Below are positions 40,015-40,423 of a DNA stretch of 40,423 nucleotides, piece after piece. The translations under genes were made by a program, and so were the position numbers. Within the stretch, counting starts at the first letter, position 1. The number at the start of each line of letters is the position of its first letter. The notes below the pieces were generated by a model. That model was not told the DNA's origin. It saw only the letters and a list, made by a program, of their open reading frames with translations, and did not search any database. The stretch is from Salinivibrio socompensis S35 (lineage in GTDB: Bacteria; Pseudomonadota; Gammaproteobacteria; Enterobacterales; Vibrionaceae): positions 1-40,423 of the forward strand of contig NZ_AQOD01000012.1 in NCBI RefSeq assembly GCF_000513715.1. The letters run 5' to 3'.

Positions 40015-40423
40015 GGCTTCCTCCTGCCTAACGGGTGATTGCCAGTGCCCCGATCACACACAGTGACAACCACTAAAGATAGTTAACGTTTTATTTACAA
40101 TTAAGTTAGGCAAGGATGGAGAAAAGAACAAAGAATGAAGACGAAAAAGATCGTAAAGCCAGACACGTGCCCACCTTTAGTGAGCACGACCACGGAGGAG
40201 GTTACAATTCGAGATGCAGCACGATGGGGGTAAAACGCAGGCGATAACGCGGCATCGCTGCTAGTGCGCGCTGCCAAAAACGCCACCTTGGACACGGTTT
40301 GTCGAGCGGCGAGTGCTCTTCAACTCGACAGGCCCAAGGTAAAGCAACGAATGATGGCCATCCGCGCGGATCAGAAAACCATGAATTGACTAATTTGTCA
40401 CAATCACCGAATCGCTAGCCACT
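40015..40423. other. Region upstream of the oxidase operon, mostly non-coding
   Basis: About 410 bases to the window edge. It should hold the coxB promoter; a weak minus-strand candidate is TATCTT near 40075-40080 with TTAATT 17 bases upstream. A 7-bp inverted repeat TGTCGAG (40300-40306) / CTCGACA (40324-40330) and a CGTGC/GCACG pair near 40166-40190 are visible. One minus-strand open frame (40202-40412) is listed separately. Confidence 0.4.
40202..40412 (-). CDS. Possible small Trp-rich reading frame, start not identified
   Basis: The minus strand is open for about 70 codons from just after a TAG near 40415 to a TAA at 40202-40204. The residues include WFSDPRGWPSFVALPW, a Cys pair and CPRWRFWQRALAAMPRYRLRF. 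The unusual density of Trp and Arg could be real or chance. There is no ATG, GTG or TTG early in the frame, so if real it is broken by another indel or starts elsewhere; an overlapping frame beginning MVF is also open after one added base. Confidence 0.25.

Noticed and set aside
40101-40295. Minus-strand open frame of 64 codons starting MSKVAFLAART
   Set aside because: It has no ribosome-binding site or recognisable domain, and it overlaps the likely coxB promoter region.

Overview
The window looks like chromosome from a Vibrionaceae-type marine gammaproteobacterium. A Salinivibrio-like genus is my best guess from protein similarity recalled by eye; no search was run. The reasons are the core order gmk-rpoZ-spoT-trmH-recG, the envZ-ompR / greB-tex neighbourhood, bioH / comF / nfuA, a caa3-type cytochrome oxidase cluster, and two small proteins of a Vibrionaceae-typical kind (28709-29698).

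Layout. (1) 1-7699 is an accessory stretch on the minus strand: a PLD-nuclease/superfamily II helicase that stops where relatives carry a further C-terminal domain, a two-gene cassette of unknown function (one with an N-terminal SEC-C zinc motif), and an arsenic module arsD-arsA-(ArsC fused to a VOC/glyoxalase domain) with no pump or repressor gene in view. (2) 8059-13768 is a complete five-gene YejABE/Opp-type peptide ABC importer operon on the minus strand. (3) 14451-17072 holds a MATE efflux gene (plus) and a periplasmic glycerophosphodiester phosphodiesterase (minus), facing each other across a palindromic element and a terminator. (4) 17421-23452 is gmk, rpoZ, spoT, trmH, recG (plus). (5) 23470-28561 has ompR-envZ (minus) and greB-tex (plus), divergent. 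(6) 28709-29698 has two small minus-strand proteins of unknown role. (7) 29797-32470 has bioH (minus) divergent from comF-nfuA, then a small lipoprotein gene. (8) 32481-40014 is the caa3 oxidase region on the minus strand: coxB-coxA-ctaG-coxC, then surf1, an assembly-associated membrane protein, ctaA and cyoE, with one small plus-strand membrane protein gene between the two blocks.

A strong technical signal runs through the window from 9 kb onward. Fourteen otherwise well-conserved genes are broken by 17 small indels, all in homopolymers or a GC dinucleotide run, and restoring one base (rarely removing one) rebuilds full-length proteins with family-typical lengths. Because these include recG, spoT, tex, ompR and three oxidase subunits, I read them as sequencing or assembly errors and annotate each as one gene. 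The most biologically interesting parts are the ArsC-VOC fusion in an arsDA operon without a pump, the unknown SEC-C cassette beside a truncated helicase with a perfect 11-bp inverted repeat upstream, the promoter-proximal terminator before the MATE gene, and the nested palindrome after it. I see no tRNA, rRNA, CRISPR array or intact insertion sequence.
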